Assembly: GCA_963924555.1 (NCBI GenBank)
Contig: OZ004584.1
Coordinates: forward strand, 6,323,001-6,387,000
Direction of reading: 5' to 3'
From: Crambe crambe
Taxonomy: Eukaryota; Porifera; Demospongiae; Poecilosclerida; Crambeidae
Length of the DNA: 64,000 bases
Notes under the pieces: model-generated
Database searches by the model: none
What the model was told of the DNA's origin: nothing
The model's input: only the letters and a program-made list of their open reading frames with translations
Part shown: piece after piece, positions 41,482 through 53,032 of the stretch
Position numbering within the stretch: position 1 is the first letter of the stretch
Layout of the letters: every line of letters starts with the position of its first letter
Translations under genes and position numbers: made by a program

Positions 41482-42857
41482 CATCAGGTGTCCTATATTG
41501 ATAGGCTCTGATCATCCCACATACATGAGAATAGTTAAGACCATGTGAAGTGTAACTATTTGAAGAACATTTTCCAGTTGGAGAGTTTGTACCAATTTCA
41601 CATGGACCCACAGTCCTCCCCGTCCCATAGAGGAGATTCCTCATAGCTCCCATCATGATGTGTGCGGACAATTCCATCACACTGTTTTCAACTAATGAAG
41701 GTCAAATAGAATAACACTGCCCCATACCTATACAATATTCAACATTGTAACATATCAAAATAGGCCATAGGTTTGTGATAATTATGGTTCCCACTTTTGT
41801 TAACACAAAAAATATACTGAAGTGAGGTAGCTAATGTATACTTTAATTTACCAATATGGTCAGCAGTAAAAGTCCAAATGTGCTGCCTCATGGGAGGCAC
41901 TCCGTAGGTTAGACTCACACTATCAACATAGTTAGAGTTGGTCTCAAGGGGCCTCTGTCTTCCATGATGAGAAAATGCATCAGGTGTCCTATATTGATAG
42001 GCTCTGATCATCCCACATACATGGGAATAGTGAAGACCATGTGAAGTGTAACTATTTGAAGAACATTTTCCAGTTGGAAAGTTTGTACCAATTTCACATG
42101 TTGGTTCAGGATCGCAACTATCTCCCTACCTGAGACCACTGGGACACTGAGTACTGTTGTCTCTCATGTCAAGACTAGCCACTCTCATCCACCCTCCAGT
42201 GACTCCACCACACGACCTGGTCATATCACAGTACACACGTATAGCAGAGCCATTGGAGGACTTGATCCAGTAGAGACCTGATGGGGAGGATGGATTCATC
42301 CGCAAAAAATGGGAACAGGAAGCAGCAGGGTTCAACTGTAGTATGATATCCTCAATTTGTATTTCCAATGATCTTGAAATATTTGCTTGAAGTTCATTGA
42401 AATCATTAGCGGAATTCTGAAGTTGCTTTATTCTTCTATCATATTCGAATATGCTACCATTCACAGTAGCATCACGTCTAACTATAGAATTCTGAAGCAC
42501 TGTTATTCTTCTTTCATATTCAGATATGATACTGTTCACAGAAAATTCAAGTCCAGATAGAGACCTCTGAAGCTGAACTATAACAGAACTGTGATGGTTG
42601 ACTTGTGAAGAATTCCACACTGTAAGAGCCAAGCTAGCAAATACTGCACTACCTACTAAGATGAATCCAACTAGTGCACACATGCACAACCAACTACAAA
42701 CAGGCTTCTTCAACTCAGACTTATCTTGATGAGGAGTTGCATATGCAGACACACTTACTGGCATAAAATTTGATGGGATTTCATACTGAGAATTCACATC
42801 ACAGGATGTAACAGCTTCCTTGAAATTAGGTAATTTGTAAGTGTGTTTCTCTTCCAT
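41482..42857 (-). pseudogene. psi21: class B gene with one nonsense codon and a rearranged exon 2
   Basis: Exon 1 (41852-42857) has the same length as R5 and R8 and starts MEEKHTYKLP; the first tail motif is YKLP. It carries one TAG at about 42126-42128 where relatives have CAG (Gln of GLRQGDSC), then stays in frame to HIWTFTADHIG. The intron is 41728-41851. Exon 2 begins normally (GMGQC) but has a stop in ENS-adjacent sequence. At about 41604 it is joined to a second piece of class B exon 1 (CEIGTNSPTGKCSSNSYTSH) running to 41482. The proper C-terminus is absent. Confidence 0.83.
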
Positions 42858-43633
42858 GCTTTAACTCGAAGAAGATAATTCAGCTCAAAGTTCCCTGATG
42901 ATTTTGCATCTTGATTTCGAAAATTTTGCGTCATGCAGTGCTGATGGGGGTTTATGACTTTATGGAGTTACAGCCTGCCTAAAATAGTGTTGACAAGTCT
43001 TTTCTTAATGGTTTGACCATTATTCCCATTACTTACATCAACTGCACATCACTAATAAACTAAGAATCATTGCAATAAAAATATTATTTTAATCTACCAC
43101 ATCTTAAAAACTAAATCTATTGTACATGTGTAATGTCCTCAATCCATAGTTCAAAAGTTCACTGAACTGGCCTCATAACACTTCTCAAATTCTAAACAAT
43201 ATACCCCTCTTTGTATAAGCATTAATGGTGTGCATGAGTGTGTGTTATTGGACATGTTCATCATACTTTATGGCAAAGTTTCAATGGCATCTGTGGTATG
43301 CCATATGAGTCGATCAATCATTGGCATTCTCTCCCCTCAACATCCTTCCGTTGATTAGATGCAAAGGAAAGATCTTGAGACATTGTTTTGCATCATTATT
43401 ATCAACACAGCACTAGTAAAGGAATTTTAGAATTACCACCCTTGGAAACTTGTTCTGAACATTTATGGCAATTCTTATTCAAATGGTAAAGGGTCATAAT
43501 GAAAGCTAGCTAGCTTTTAATAAAAGCGTCTTCATGAAATTGATGATCCCTTCCCGTTTCTGTTCTCGTTCATGCTTTTTCAGCATTTTCCAGTTGCCCT
43601 ATTGTTAAACACAAAAAAAAGTTAATTTGTATT
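42858..43633. other. Intergenic: psi21 5' flank, duplicate of 18081-18892
   Basis: Shared with the R8 flank, including CGAAAATTTTGCG near 42918. No gene. Confidence 0.6.
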
Positions 43634-44110
43634 GCAGTACATACTAGGGAAGGGTCTTACAAAACCATGGAGGGTTGTTGAACTGGAAGCAGGTGCTATT
43701 GGAATCACACCCCTGATGATTTCAGAGAGGGGCATTAGAAAGGAAATAAAGACAACCATGATTGCCGGAGTCACTCACAGAAGTAATCCTTTCCAACAAA
43801 TGCAGTTGAATGTGGCCAGTAACAACTGCTACAGCATTTACGTACATAGCCATGCTGGCCTCTTTCTCTGATAGCACTGGCAAAGGACCAAAGATTCCAC
43901 ACTGCCATGAGTCAGGGAGACACCATCAACATATTATAGTCCTTCAATCTGACGGAAGGAGAAGCAAAAGGTGTCAGTGTATCTATCTTGATAGGTTATT
44001 ATGCGTCCACACACATAGTTATAGGTCAGTCCAAAAGTGACATAGCAACTACAGGACCTGATCCAGTAGTGACCTGATGGGGAGGAGGAATTCAATATCA
44101 AGACATGGGA
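43634..44110 (-). pseudogene. psi22: decayed class A head remnant
   Basis: Counterpart of psi9, with further deletions (for example the segment between the FYSTFGLTY region and YWIR is gone near 44042). It retains recognisable SLTHGS, SDGRRSK-side and SPSGHYW-type sequence in different frames. No tail, helix or stalk. Confidence 0.78.
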
Positions 44111-44325
44111 CCAAACTGAGGGAGGATCTTACAGGACCTTATATAATTAGCCCATTACTTAGATTTGAAAGAATCAAATCCAAGTGTGTGTGGTCTACAA
44201 TATAAAATGAGTCCCAATAATAATGTAAGTAATTTTCGAATAAAATCAAGACACAAGATATACTACAGCATTACAAAAATAGTTTGTGTAAACCTAGCAC
44301 TAAGAAAGGACAATCATGATTCAAA

Positions 44326-44326
<1 letters not shown>

Positions 44327-44382
<56 letters not shown>
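44327..44382. repeat. (CA)n microsatellite 3' of R23
   Basis: About 28 CA units. Confidence 0.95.
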
Positions 44383-44384
<2 letters not shown>

Positions 44385-44403
44385 GTAGTTATTAAACTGT
44401 CCA

Positions 44404-44409
44404 TTTATT
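44404..44409 (-). promoter_or_regulatory. AATAAA directly after the R23 stop codon
   Basis: TAGAATAAA on the minus strand, same layout as psi7 and R17. Usage is inferred. Confidence 0.5.
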
Positions 44410-45708
44410 CTACTGGATATACAGTTCCACGAGCTGAATAGGTATATCTTCATCGTTAAAACTTTTACAGATCCTGACCTCCAGGTCCTCAGTGGTGGAC
44501 TGGGGGAGGGTCTTACAGAACCATGGAGGGTTGTTGAACTGGCAGCAGGTGCTGGAGTGACCACACCCTTGACCATCCCAGAGAGGGTCGCCGTCATAAA
44601 ATATAGAAGAAGATGTTGTACTAGCATGGTTGCCAGAGTCACAAAAGTAGTCATCTCCAACAAAATATGTAGAACGTTGCCCAGGATTGCTGCTACTGCA
44701 TTCACAAATACGGTTACGGTTAGAAGGAACTGTTTCTCCTCCAGCACTGACAAATGACCAGATGTGTTGTCGAGATCCATCACTGCCATGAGTCAGGGAG
44801 ACACCATCAATGTAGACTTCATTGATGTTATCGGATCCAGTATTAAAAGCATCAGGAATGCCATGTTGATAAGCTATTATGCGTCCACACACACGAGTGT
44901 AGGTCATCCCATAAGTGGAATAGAATACTGATTTGTAACCTATTCCGCTTCTCAGTCCCCTCCCACATGTCCTCACAGGGGAAGCGATGGTGGTCCAGTT
45001 GCTGGGACAGATCTGGTTGGGGTCTGACATGTTGAGGAAGGCCACACGAGTCCACCTACTTGGTCCATCACAACCACACTGCCTGTTGAAGTCACAGTAC
45101 ACACGTACAGCAGAGCCATTGGAGGACCTGATCCAGTAGTGACCTGATGGGGAGGAGGAATTCAACAGCAAGATTTGGGAACATGAAGCAGCAGGTAAAT
45201 TTGAATACTGTCCACTCAGTGATTGAATGATATTATTCATTTCAGAAGACAATGTTCGTGAAACATTACTTTGGAATTCATTGTGGCCATTCACAGAGTT
45301 CTGGAGTTGCAGGATTCTTTTTTCAAGTTCTGATGTGCTATCATTCATAGAAACTTGCAGTCTTTTGAGTTCAAGTTTGCTGCTGTTCATGAAAGTCTGA
45401 AATATAGTTATCATCTGATCAAATTTAGCAGCATTAGATATGCTATTGTTGACTTGTGAGATATTCCACACTGTAAGAGCCAAGCTAGAAAATGCTGCAC
45501 TACCTACTAAGATGAATCCAACTAGTGCACATATCCACAACCAACTACAAACAGGCTTCTTCAACTTGGACTTATCTTGATGAGGAGCTGCTGATGCGGA
45601 CACACTTACTGGTGTAAACTTTGACGGCATTTGATACTGAGAATTCCCTTCCCAGGACGCTACAGCTTCCTTGAGATTTGGCAATTCATAAATGTGTTCT
45701 TCTTCCAT
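44410..45708 (-). CDS. R23: class A receptor-like protein, 432 aa
   Basis: Single exon, intact, MEEEHIYELP start at 45708. Tail Y7-ELP and Y25-QMP; basic patch 47-52; membrane helix about 55-81; NDSISN-type stalk 86-172 with sequons at 108, 122 and 148; head from 176. The fibrinogen-like part is at 176-205 and the final motif DLEVRIC at 408-414. The head subtype (GSDNINEVYIDGV) is that of R10 and psi7, not of R1/R4, which share its stalk. A usually conserved Cys (GCNSVF) is Tyr here (GYKSVF, residue 258), so one disulfide may be lost. Ends LVELYIQ. Confidence 0.9.
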   Translation of the reverse strand: MEEEHIYELPNLKEAVASWEGNSQYQMPSKFTPVSVSASAAPHQDKSKLKKPVCSWLWICALVGFILVGSAAFSSLALTVWNISQVNNSISNAAKFDQMITIFQTFMNSSKLELKRLQVSMNDSTSELEKRILQLQNSVNGHNEFQSNVSRTLSSEMNNIIQSLSGQYSNLPAASCSQILLLNSSSPSGHYWIRSSNGSAVRVYCDFNRQCGCDGPSRWTRVAFLNMSDPNQICPSNWTTIASPVRTCGRGLRSGIGYKSVFYSTYGMTYTRVCGRIIAYQHGIPDAFNTGSDNINEVYIDGVSLTHGSDGSRQHIWSFVSAGGETVPSNRNRICECSSSNPGQRSTYFVGDDYFCDSGNHASTTSSSIFYDGDPLWDGQGCGHSSTCCQFNNPPWFCKTLPQSTTEDLEVRICKSFNDEDIPIQLVELYIQ

Positions 45709-46544
45709 GGTTCAACTCAGAGAAGGAAGTCTGGCTCGAAGTTCTCTAGTGACCGTTTGTCTATTGATCTTTGAGACTTATGCAATGAACTAAAAAAAAA
45801 AAAGGATTTTTAAGCTATCTGGCATAGTTTACATGTCATAGATCAACAGTGTTTGTATAACAATCATTGAATATGAAAAGCATGTCTTTATAATTATGAA
45901 AAAAAAAGTATAAAGTTCACTGTGCCTGGTCTCACATATCTAAGTGCACTGATTAATATTGTAATAATGTGAATGGTACAAATCCAGCCGTGTTACTTGG
46001 TTGTTGACCCACTATGGAAATAGCTACATAATTTACTTTCAAAATGAAATATCTATCTTTGGGGCTGAATATGAAGCAAAAATAATATGCTGACCTCATA
46101 AAGTATTTTGGTGTTTGAGATGTGGTAGCTAAAATTGAGTGCAAAAAATTTCTTCGAAATAAAAAGGTTAAGTAGCTAGCTAAGGATGGTGTAAAATCTA
46201 GTTGGGCTATGTATAAATGTACTGCAGCCTCATATGAAATCAATCCCTACATTTACATCCATTGCCTATAGCTAGCTGATGGCCGGTAAGTAGGCTCATA
46301 CAATCATGTCATGACTAGTGGGAAGTTTATTCAATTGGTGAGCGAGAGATAGCTATTCCAATACTTCCATATTGGCGTGCAAAAGAAGAAAGTCTTTTTC
46401 TGTCAACAATATTATACCAATCTTCATGATTAGGAGGTGCACACCAATAATAATAATATCACAAGAGTAATTAGTATGTAATTTATAAAGGAAATCATAA
46501 AAGGTATGTGTGGTTAAGCATTACTGTCTTGTTTAATTTTTGCT
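45709..46544. other. Intergenic: R23 5' flank
   Basis: Closely matches 60837-61660 upstream of R31. Includes a decayed copy of the palindrome-type MITE at 46140-46240 (AAAAAATTTCTTCGAAATAA). No gene. Confidence 0.6.
46140..46240. repeat. Decayed relative of the 57654-58092 palindrome element
   Basis: AAAAAATTTCTTCGAAATAA, the AAATCTAGTTGGGCTATGTA region and a CTGCAGCCTCAT segment follow in the same order as in the left arm at 57654-57865 with large deletions. The R31 flank at 61170 lacks nearly all of it. Confidence 0.55.
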
Positions 46545-46658
46545 GGACATAAATTTCAAATGCTTGAATCGCAATATCTTCATCCTTGTGATGTTGGTTA
46601 CAACACACTCTCATCTCTATGCCATCAGAGGTGAGTTCTGGAAGTCGTCTGTAGAAGT
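46545..46658 (-). pseudogene. psi24: last ~37 codons of class B exon 2
   Basis: Encodes FYRRLPELTSDGIEMRVCC, the DEDIAIQAFEIYVQ end, and then loses the stop (CAGCAAAAA). Only this 3' fragment remains. The flank beyond 46658 is unrelated to class B. The same fragment is at 61662-61775. Confidence 0.8.
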
Positions 46659-47494
46659 GAACCATAAGTGAATTGCTCTTGGGATTGCATAATTATGAAA
46701 CTCCATAAATGTATCATTATAAAGACTGTTAGAATCGCTTTCAAGTGATTAATAAACTTTGAAAGATTATAATAATAATGTGAATGAATACAGATCTAGC
46801 TAAAAGGTTGTTTATCATAACTTACAGTATGTGTATCCTCTACATATAATCATGAAGTGACATGTGTGATAAAGTGGAAGAGGCTAAAAATCAATCCATA
46901 GCTATGTAACAAAAACTCAACTGATGAACCTTTGTCTACATTGGCAGACAACACATGCATAAAAGTAGGACTTAATATCATGATACATGTTATACTGTTA
47001 AAGTTAGCCTGCAAAATGGAGTGCAACTACAAAGAGTTTTGGGGAAAATTCTACTGGACAACAGTATAGCTTATGAGCAGCCCTACATATGCATTGAATT
47101 CTCAGGTCACTAGTTCTTTAGGCTCTGTTATGCATGTGCACTATGACTTCAAGCTATATAGGTGGAGTAGTAAGTGGTGAGGGTAGCATGGCCAGTGATC
47201 TATAAACTTCTATGAGAGGCTTCCAGCTCTAAAGGATGGGTCCAACTAATAATGCACACATGCACAACAACCATATGACAGGCTATAATGAGGGAGATTC
47301 TTCTTTGGAGGTGGAGCTGCCTATTCTCAACACTGAATCACTCCCATTTTCCACTCCATAATAAATGAACAGCAAGTATAGCTACTTTCTTATATCTTGC
47401 TACATAAGGAACTTTTCAAATAGTAGACGAGACATAGTATGGCATTAGCTACTAAAATGAACTAGCACAAAGAAAGGACAGTCATGATTCAAAG

Positions 47495-47495
<1 letters not shown>

Positions 47496-47545
<50 letters not shown>
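47496..47545. repeat. (CA)n microsatellite, left part of second copy
   Basis: About 25 CA units; counterpart of 37261-37316. Confidence 0.95.
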
Positions 47546-47546
<1 letters not shown>

Positions 47547-48192
47547 GCTACAACCAGTTAATTTACACTACATACCACAAACTTATACATTATGCATGAA
47601 AATTAAATGACGTGCAGTAGAGCACATGATGACAGAAAAAAAGAAAAGACTGACATGAGAATCCTCAGCCATCAGGTACATAATCTAAGTCTATGTAGTA
47701 CAACACACAATAACAACTACTCAGACTCACATTTAGATAGAGAAAGTGTAGGCAACTAAGTAAACCCATAATCAAACCCTAAGAATCAACCAACATGGTA
47801 GCATGCACACCAAAAACCAACAGACTAAGCCACAAGACAGGATAAAACCGTCTTGAGAACTACAACAGTCAAGTTCAAGAGGCGTATCCTACAATGACAC
47901 AGTCCAAACTCCTATGGGAGTGGTCCCGTCCTCTTTGTAGCTGGCCATAGGTCGGGAGACTAATGGGACCGAAACCTATGATTCCTGATGACTGGATAAG
48001 AAGTTCTCAATGAAAAGACAAACTCAAACAACTCAGTAGAATCATCTCACAATCATACCATTTCAACATAAGTATAGTAATGGTCTTAAAGGGTTAGTTA
48101 TTAAGTTAATTTGATAAAGCTCCCAATAGGTGACCTCTAACTGTGTTAAATCAATGGACAAAGGTCTTACCAAACTTTTTCTCTTATGATTC

Positions 48193-48194
<2 letters not shown>
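47546..48194. mobile_element. Second copy of the ~650-bp element inside CA repeats
   Basis: Same content and borders as 37317-37965 with few differences. Carried by the block duplication. Confidence 0.5.

Positions 48195-48246
<52 letters not shown>
48195..48246. repeat. (CA)n microsatellite, right part of second copy
   Basis: About 26 CA units, twice the length of the first copy's right part, which shows microsatellite change since the duplication. Confidence 0.95.
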
Positions 48247-48249
<3 letters not shown>

Positions 48250-48289
48250 TATATAGTTATTAAACTTGTCAATTTGAGTAAGTCATATT

Positions 48290-49404
48290 CTACTGGACAT
48301 AAAGTTCCACAAGCTGAATAGGTATATCTTCATCATTAGCAGTTTTACAGATCCTGACCTCCAGGTCATTAGTGGTGGACTGGGGGAGGGTCTTGCAGAA
48401 CCATGGAGGGTTGTTGAACTGGCAGCAGGTGCTAGAGCTGGCCATCCCAGAGAGGATCACCATTGTAGAATGTAGATATAGAGGTTGTATGTATTAACAT
48501 GGTTGCCAGAGTCACAGAAGTAGTCCTCTCCAACGAAAGATGTAGAATGTGGCATAGGATTGCTACTACTGCATGCACAAATCTGGTGTTGTTTCTCCTC
48601 CAGCACTGACAAATGACCAGATGTGTTGTCAATGCCATGAGTCAGGGAGACACCATCAAGATAAATTCCATTGATATCACTTCCAGTAGCATCAGGTGAG
48701 CCATGTTGATAAGCTATTATGCGTCCACACACACGAGTATAGGTCATTCCAAAAGTGGAATAGAATACTGAATTGCGACCTCTTCCATTGCTCAGTCCCC
48801 TCCCACATGTCCTCACAGGGGAAGAGATGTATGTCCAGTTGCTGAGACAGACCTGGTTGGGGTCTGACACAAGTCCACATACTTGGTCCATCACAACCAC
48901 ACTGCCTGTTGAAGTCACAGTACACACGTACAGCAGAGCCATTGGAGGACTTGATCCAGTAGTGATCTGATGGGGAGGAGGAATTAAATAACAAGATATA
49001 GAAACATGAAGAAGCAGGATTGATTGAGTTCCTTCCAAGCAGACTGTATAGTTCAATATGATCATTTAGAGAATTTGGCATCTGCACTATTCTTTCAAGC
49101 TCAAATGCACTACCATTCAGAGAATTCTGAATCTCCAGTACTGTTCTTTTAAGATCAGATATGCTACCATGCACAGAAACATCAAGCTGCATTATAACCA
49201 TCTGAAGCTTAGCACTCTGTTGATTGACTTGTGAAGAATTCCACACTGTAAGAGCCAAGCTGCACTACCTACTAAGATGAATCCAACCAGTGCACACATC
49301 ATGCACAACCAACTACAAACAGGCTTCTTTTTCAACTTGGAGTTATCTGAATGATGTGGACACACTTGCTAGTGTAAAATTTGATGAAAGTTCATCATTA
49401 GAAG
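48290..49404 (-). pseudogene. psi25: duplicate of psi19
   Basis: Carries the same 11-bp deletion, the same loss of the FLNMSDPNQ start and the same missing start region as psi19, so the gene was broken before the block duplicated. A few substitutions separate the two. Confidence 0.88.
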
Positions 49405-49655
49405 ATAAAAACAGTTCACAAGGAATATTGTACAAACATGTCACTGCTTAGTGGGAATAAAAAGAAACAGTAACAGGTAGAAGTTATGTGATCATAAAAG
49501 GAAATCATAGTTGTAGTCACACCAGTTATTTGAAAGTACAAACCAAAGTACAGTGTGATGTGCCATATGTGACCTTAATTATTAAAAATACAAGGTATGT
49601 GTGTGTGAAACTAAAATTGAAGTGTAATTCATTGACCACTGCCTTGCTTGATTTT
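49405..49655. other. Intergenic spacer between psi25 and R26
   Basis: Duplicate of 39151-39402. Nothing recognised. Confidence 0.5.
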
Positions 49656-51221
49656 TCACTGGATGTAAATTTCAAATGCTTGAATCGCGATGTCTTCATC
49701 ATTGTGAGGTTGGTCACAACACACTCTCATCTCTATGTCATCAGAGGTGAGTTCTGGAAGTTGTCTGTAGAACCATGGAGGAGTGCAGTCCACATTGGAC
49801 CCACAGTCTTCCCCATCCCATAGAGGAGATGCCTCGTAACAGCCAGCATTTCCTGTGCTACGAACTCCATCACAAAAATAATTGTTTTGAACAAATGAAG
49901 GTCGATTAGAGTCACAGTGCCTCATATCTATGCAATATTCCACACAATTGTAACACATTAATTATAGTGTGAAGGAAAATATTGCGGTTTTCAGTAAATA
50001 AAATTTACTATTATGGTTTCTACTTTTCACCCACAAAAATTCCCTGCCATGAGGTAGCTAGTGAATAATTAACAATTTACCTGAATAGTAAGCAGCAAAA
50101 GTCCAAATGTGTTGCCTCAAGGGAGGCACTCCATGAGTCAGACTCACACCATCAACATAGTTGGAGTTTATATTGGCTGACATCCCTCTGTTATTGCCTC
50201 TAAATGCATCGACTGTCCTAAACTGATAGGCTCTGATCATCCCACATACATGGGAATAGTTGAGACCATGTGAAGTGTAACTATTTGACGAACATTTTCC
50301 ACTTGGAGAGTTTGTACCAATTTCACAAGTTCGTTCAGAAGTGCAACTATCCCCCTGCCTGAGACCACTGGGACATTGGCTACTGCTATCTCTCATGTCC
50401 AGATCAGCCACTCTCATCCACCCTCCAGTGACTCCACCACACGACCTGGTCATGTCACAGTACACACGTACAGAAGAGCCATTGGAGGACCTGATCCAGT
50501 AGTGACCTGATGGGGAGGAGGGATTCAACTGCAAGACACATGAACAGGAGTCAGCAGGGTTCAATCGTAGTAGGATATCAATTTGTCCTGAAACACTTGC
50601 TTGAAGCTCATTGAGATTATTAACAGAAATTTGAAGCTGATTTATTCTTCTTTCATATTCAGATATGCTACCATTCACAGAAGTTTCAAGTCCAAATATA
50701 GAATTCTGAAGCTGCATTACTCTTTCTTCAAGTTCAGTAATATTAACATTCACAGAAGTATCAATAGATATCTGAACCTGGTTTATTCTTCTTTCATATT
50801 CAGATATGCTACCATTGACAGAAAATTCAAGTCCAGATAGAGAATTCTGAAGCTGTGTTATTCTTCCTTCATATTCAGATATGCTACCATTCACAGAAAT
50901 TTCAAGTTCAAATAGAGATTTCTGAAGCTGCGTTATCATGTGCTCCATCTCAAGCTTAGCACTCTGATGGTTGACTTGTGAAGAATTCCACACTGTAAGA
51001 GCCAAGCTAGTAAATGATGCACTACCTACTAAGATGAATCCAACTAGTGCACACATGCACAACAGACTACAAACAGGCTTCTTCAACTTGGACTTATCTT
51101 GACCAGGAGTTGTCAATGTAGACACACTTGCTGGAGTAAACTTTGATGGAATTTCATACTGGGAATTCCCTTCCACAGCTTCCTTAAGATTTGGCAATTC
51201 ATAAGTGTGTTCCTCTTGCAT
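49656..51221 (-). CDS. R26: class B receptor-like protein, two exons, 470 aa
   Basis: Exon 1 is 50081-51221 and exon 2 is 49656-49927; intron 153 bp, donor CAG|GTAAAT, acceptor GCATAG|AT, phase 1, joined frame 471 codons. The ATG at 51221 (MQEEHTYELP) is preferred over a TTG seven codons upstream. Tail YELP and YEIP. The stalk has four modules (for example NSLSGLEFSVNGSISEYERR and NSIFGLETSVNGSISEYERR) plus a NNLNELQASVSGQ helix. The head has GGVTGGWMRVADLDMRDSSS, then NYVDGVSLTHG; exon 2 ends DIEMRVCCDQ and FEIYIQ. It is the intact counterpart of psi20, but with an R17-like tail. Confidence 0.9.
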
Positions 51222-51789
51222 GGCTAAATCTGAAGAAGGCAATACAGTTCAAGCATGTCTTGATCTCTGTTATGCAGTACAAGCAATGGAGATTTGTGAC
51301 TTTTATGGAGTTTAATAAAATTTTGTTTATGATAATTATTATGTTATTGATGTAAGTTATGTCAACCATTATGTGTAAGGAAGGTGGATACTTATAAAGC
51401 TCATCTTAAAACAGCAAACCATCCATATGTAACAAAAAATATTAGCTATTCTCTTTTAGCTACCACATCTGAAAACATGTGTGACAGTCGTGGGTAGAAA
51501 TCAAATGTTATTCACGTTTTAGTCCATGTTTACTTTTGTGACTGATACTTTACAATAAAAATTTTTGCCTTTCAAACTTTTTTTTGCTAAAGTAGAAAGA
51601 TGCATTTGATTTCTACACTCGACTGTAAACAGGGTGTAGCACTAGTATGGCTGTTCATCAAGTACTGAACAACATACCCTCTACCCACTTTGGACGTACC
51701 TATAACTGTGTGCATGTGGAAGTATACCACATGCTCACCACACCCATTTGTGCATATGCACACAGGGAGAATTCTGCACTTCGATATGC
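51222..51789. other. Intergenic: R26 5' flank
   Basis: Near the gene it matches the R17 5' flank (35285 on). From about 51480 it is unique in the window and contains short hairpins such as CATGTGG/CCACATG near 51715. No gene. Confidence 0.5.
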
Positions 51790-52000
51790 ACAAGCCCAGA
51801 TATAGAATTAGGAAGCTGCATTACTCAGTTCAGATATGCTACCATTCACAGAAATATTAAGTCCATATATAAAATTCTGTATTATTCGTTCATATAATTA
51901 TACCATTCACAGAAATTCAAGTCCAGATACTGTATTTTCAGGTGTTCCATCTCAAGCTTAGCACTCTGATGGTTGTATTGTAGAGCTAAGCTAGCAAATG
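51790..52000 (-). pseudogene. psi27: stalk and membrane-helix remnant
   Basis: Stalk module sequence (ISGLE/NGSISE type, AGATATGCTACCATTCACAG near 51832) is seen two to three times with deletions, followed by the AKLEMEH-like stretch and a trace of the SLALT helix. No head and no tail. Confidence 0.75.
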
Positions 52001-52223
52001 CTGAAAATGCTATAAATTTTGAGTATAATGGATGAAAAGTGTCACATCAGGACAATAGTCAATCAAATAGTGGCCTCTGACAGCACTGTACATGAATCTT
52101 AATCTCAAAAATAAACAGCTATTGAAGTATACAAAAACACACACACAAAAAACAAAAAAAAAACAACAACAAAAGAAAACAAAACAAAATGAAGCTATGA
52201 CCCAAAAGACTCTCTATCAATGA

Positions 52224-52307
52224 AACCTTAGTAAGCCTTAGTAAAGCCTTAGTAAAACCTTAGTAAAACCTTAGTAAAACCTTAGTAAAACCAAACCTTA
52301 GTAAATA
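52224..52307. repeat. Tandem repeat, 11-bp unit CCTTAGTAAAA
   Basis: Seven to eight copies, some shortened, in the 3' flank of psi28. Confidence 0.9.
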
Positions 52308-52329
52308 TTTGTAAAACAGGAGGATAAGT

Positions 52330-53032
52330 TAATTGCATTCTGTTGCACATAAAGCTCCAACAGCTGGACAGGTGTATCATCTCCTGACCTCAAGGTCATC
52401 ATCAGTGATAGACTGAGGGAGAGTCTTACAGAACCATGGAGGGTTGTTGAACTGGCAGCAGGTGCTATTGGAACCACACCCCTGGCCGTCACAAAGATAC
52501 CTGGAACAACCTTAAAATGATTGCCGGAGTCACAGAAGTAATCCTTTCCAACAAAAGAAGTTGAATGTGGCCAGTTATTGCCGTTACTGCATGCACATAG
52601 CCACCATGTGCGAAAGGGACCTTCTTCACCGAGAGCACTGGCAATTCTGTGCTATTCTTTCAAGCTCAGATGCACTATCATTCAGAAAATTATGATGCTA
52701 CCATTTACAGAAGTTTTAAGTCCAGATATAGTGTTCTGAAGCTGCATTATCATGTGCTCTATCTCAAACTTAGCACTCTGATGGTTGACTTGTGAAGAAT
52801 TCCACACTGTAAGAGCCAAGCTAGCAAATGCTGCACTACCTACTAAGATGAATCCAACTAGTGCACACATGCACAACCAACTACTAACAGGCTTCTTCAA
52901 CTTGGACTTATCTTGATGAGGAGTAGCTGATGTGGACACACTTGCTGGTGTAGAATTTGATGGAATATCATACTCGGAATTCTTATCACGTCCCTCGAGA
53001 TTTGGTAGTTCATAAATGTGTTCCTCTTGCAT
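52330..53032 (-). pseudogene. psi28: class A gene with most of the head deleted
   Basis: The 5' part (52682-53032) is open: MQEEHIYELP, YDIP, KSKLKKP, helix, first stalk module, then a frameshift (GSIIIF). The 3' part (52330-52640) keeps LLELYVQ-type end, PWFCKTL and the FVGKDYFCDSG region with deletions. The section from mid-stalk through the fibrinogen-like segment to the HIWSFASA region is gone. A product of 116 residues could be made from the 5' part. Confidence 0.82.

Larger units (their letters stand above)
44111..44409. other. Intergenic: R23 3' flank
   Basis: Matches 19680-19895 (R10 3' flank). Contains the CA microsatellite and the AATAAA of R23. Confidence 0.6.
46659..48289. other. 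Intergenic: second copy of the 4-kb duplication
   Basis: Collinear with 36575-38032 from about 46820. Includes two CA microsatellites and the ~650-bp nested segment. No gene. Confidence 0.65.

Noticed and set aside
44165-44395. Plus-strand frame ending in a His-Thr repeat
   Set aside because: This is simply the CA microsatellite read as codons.
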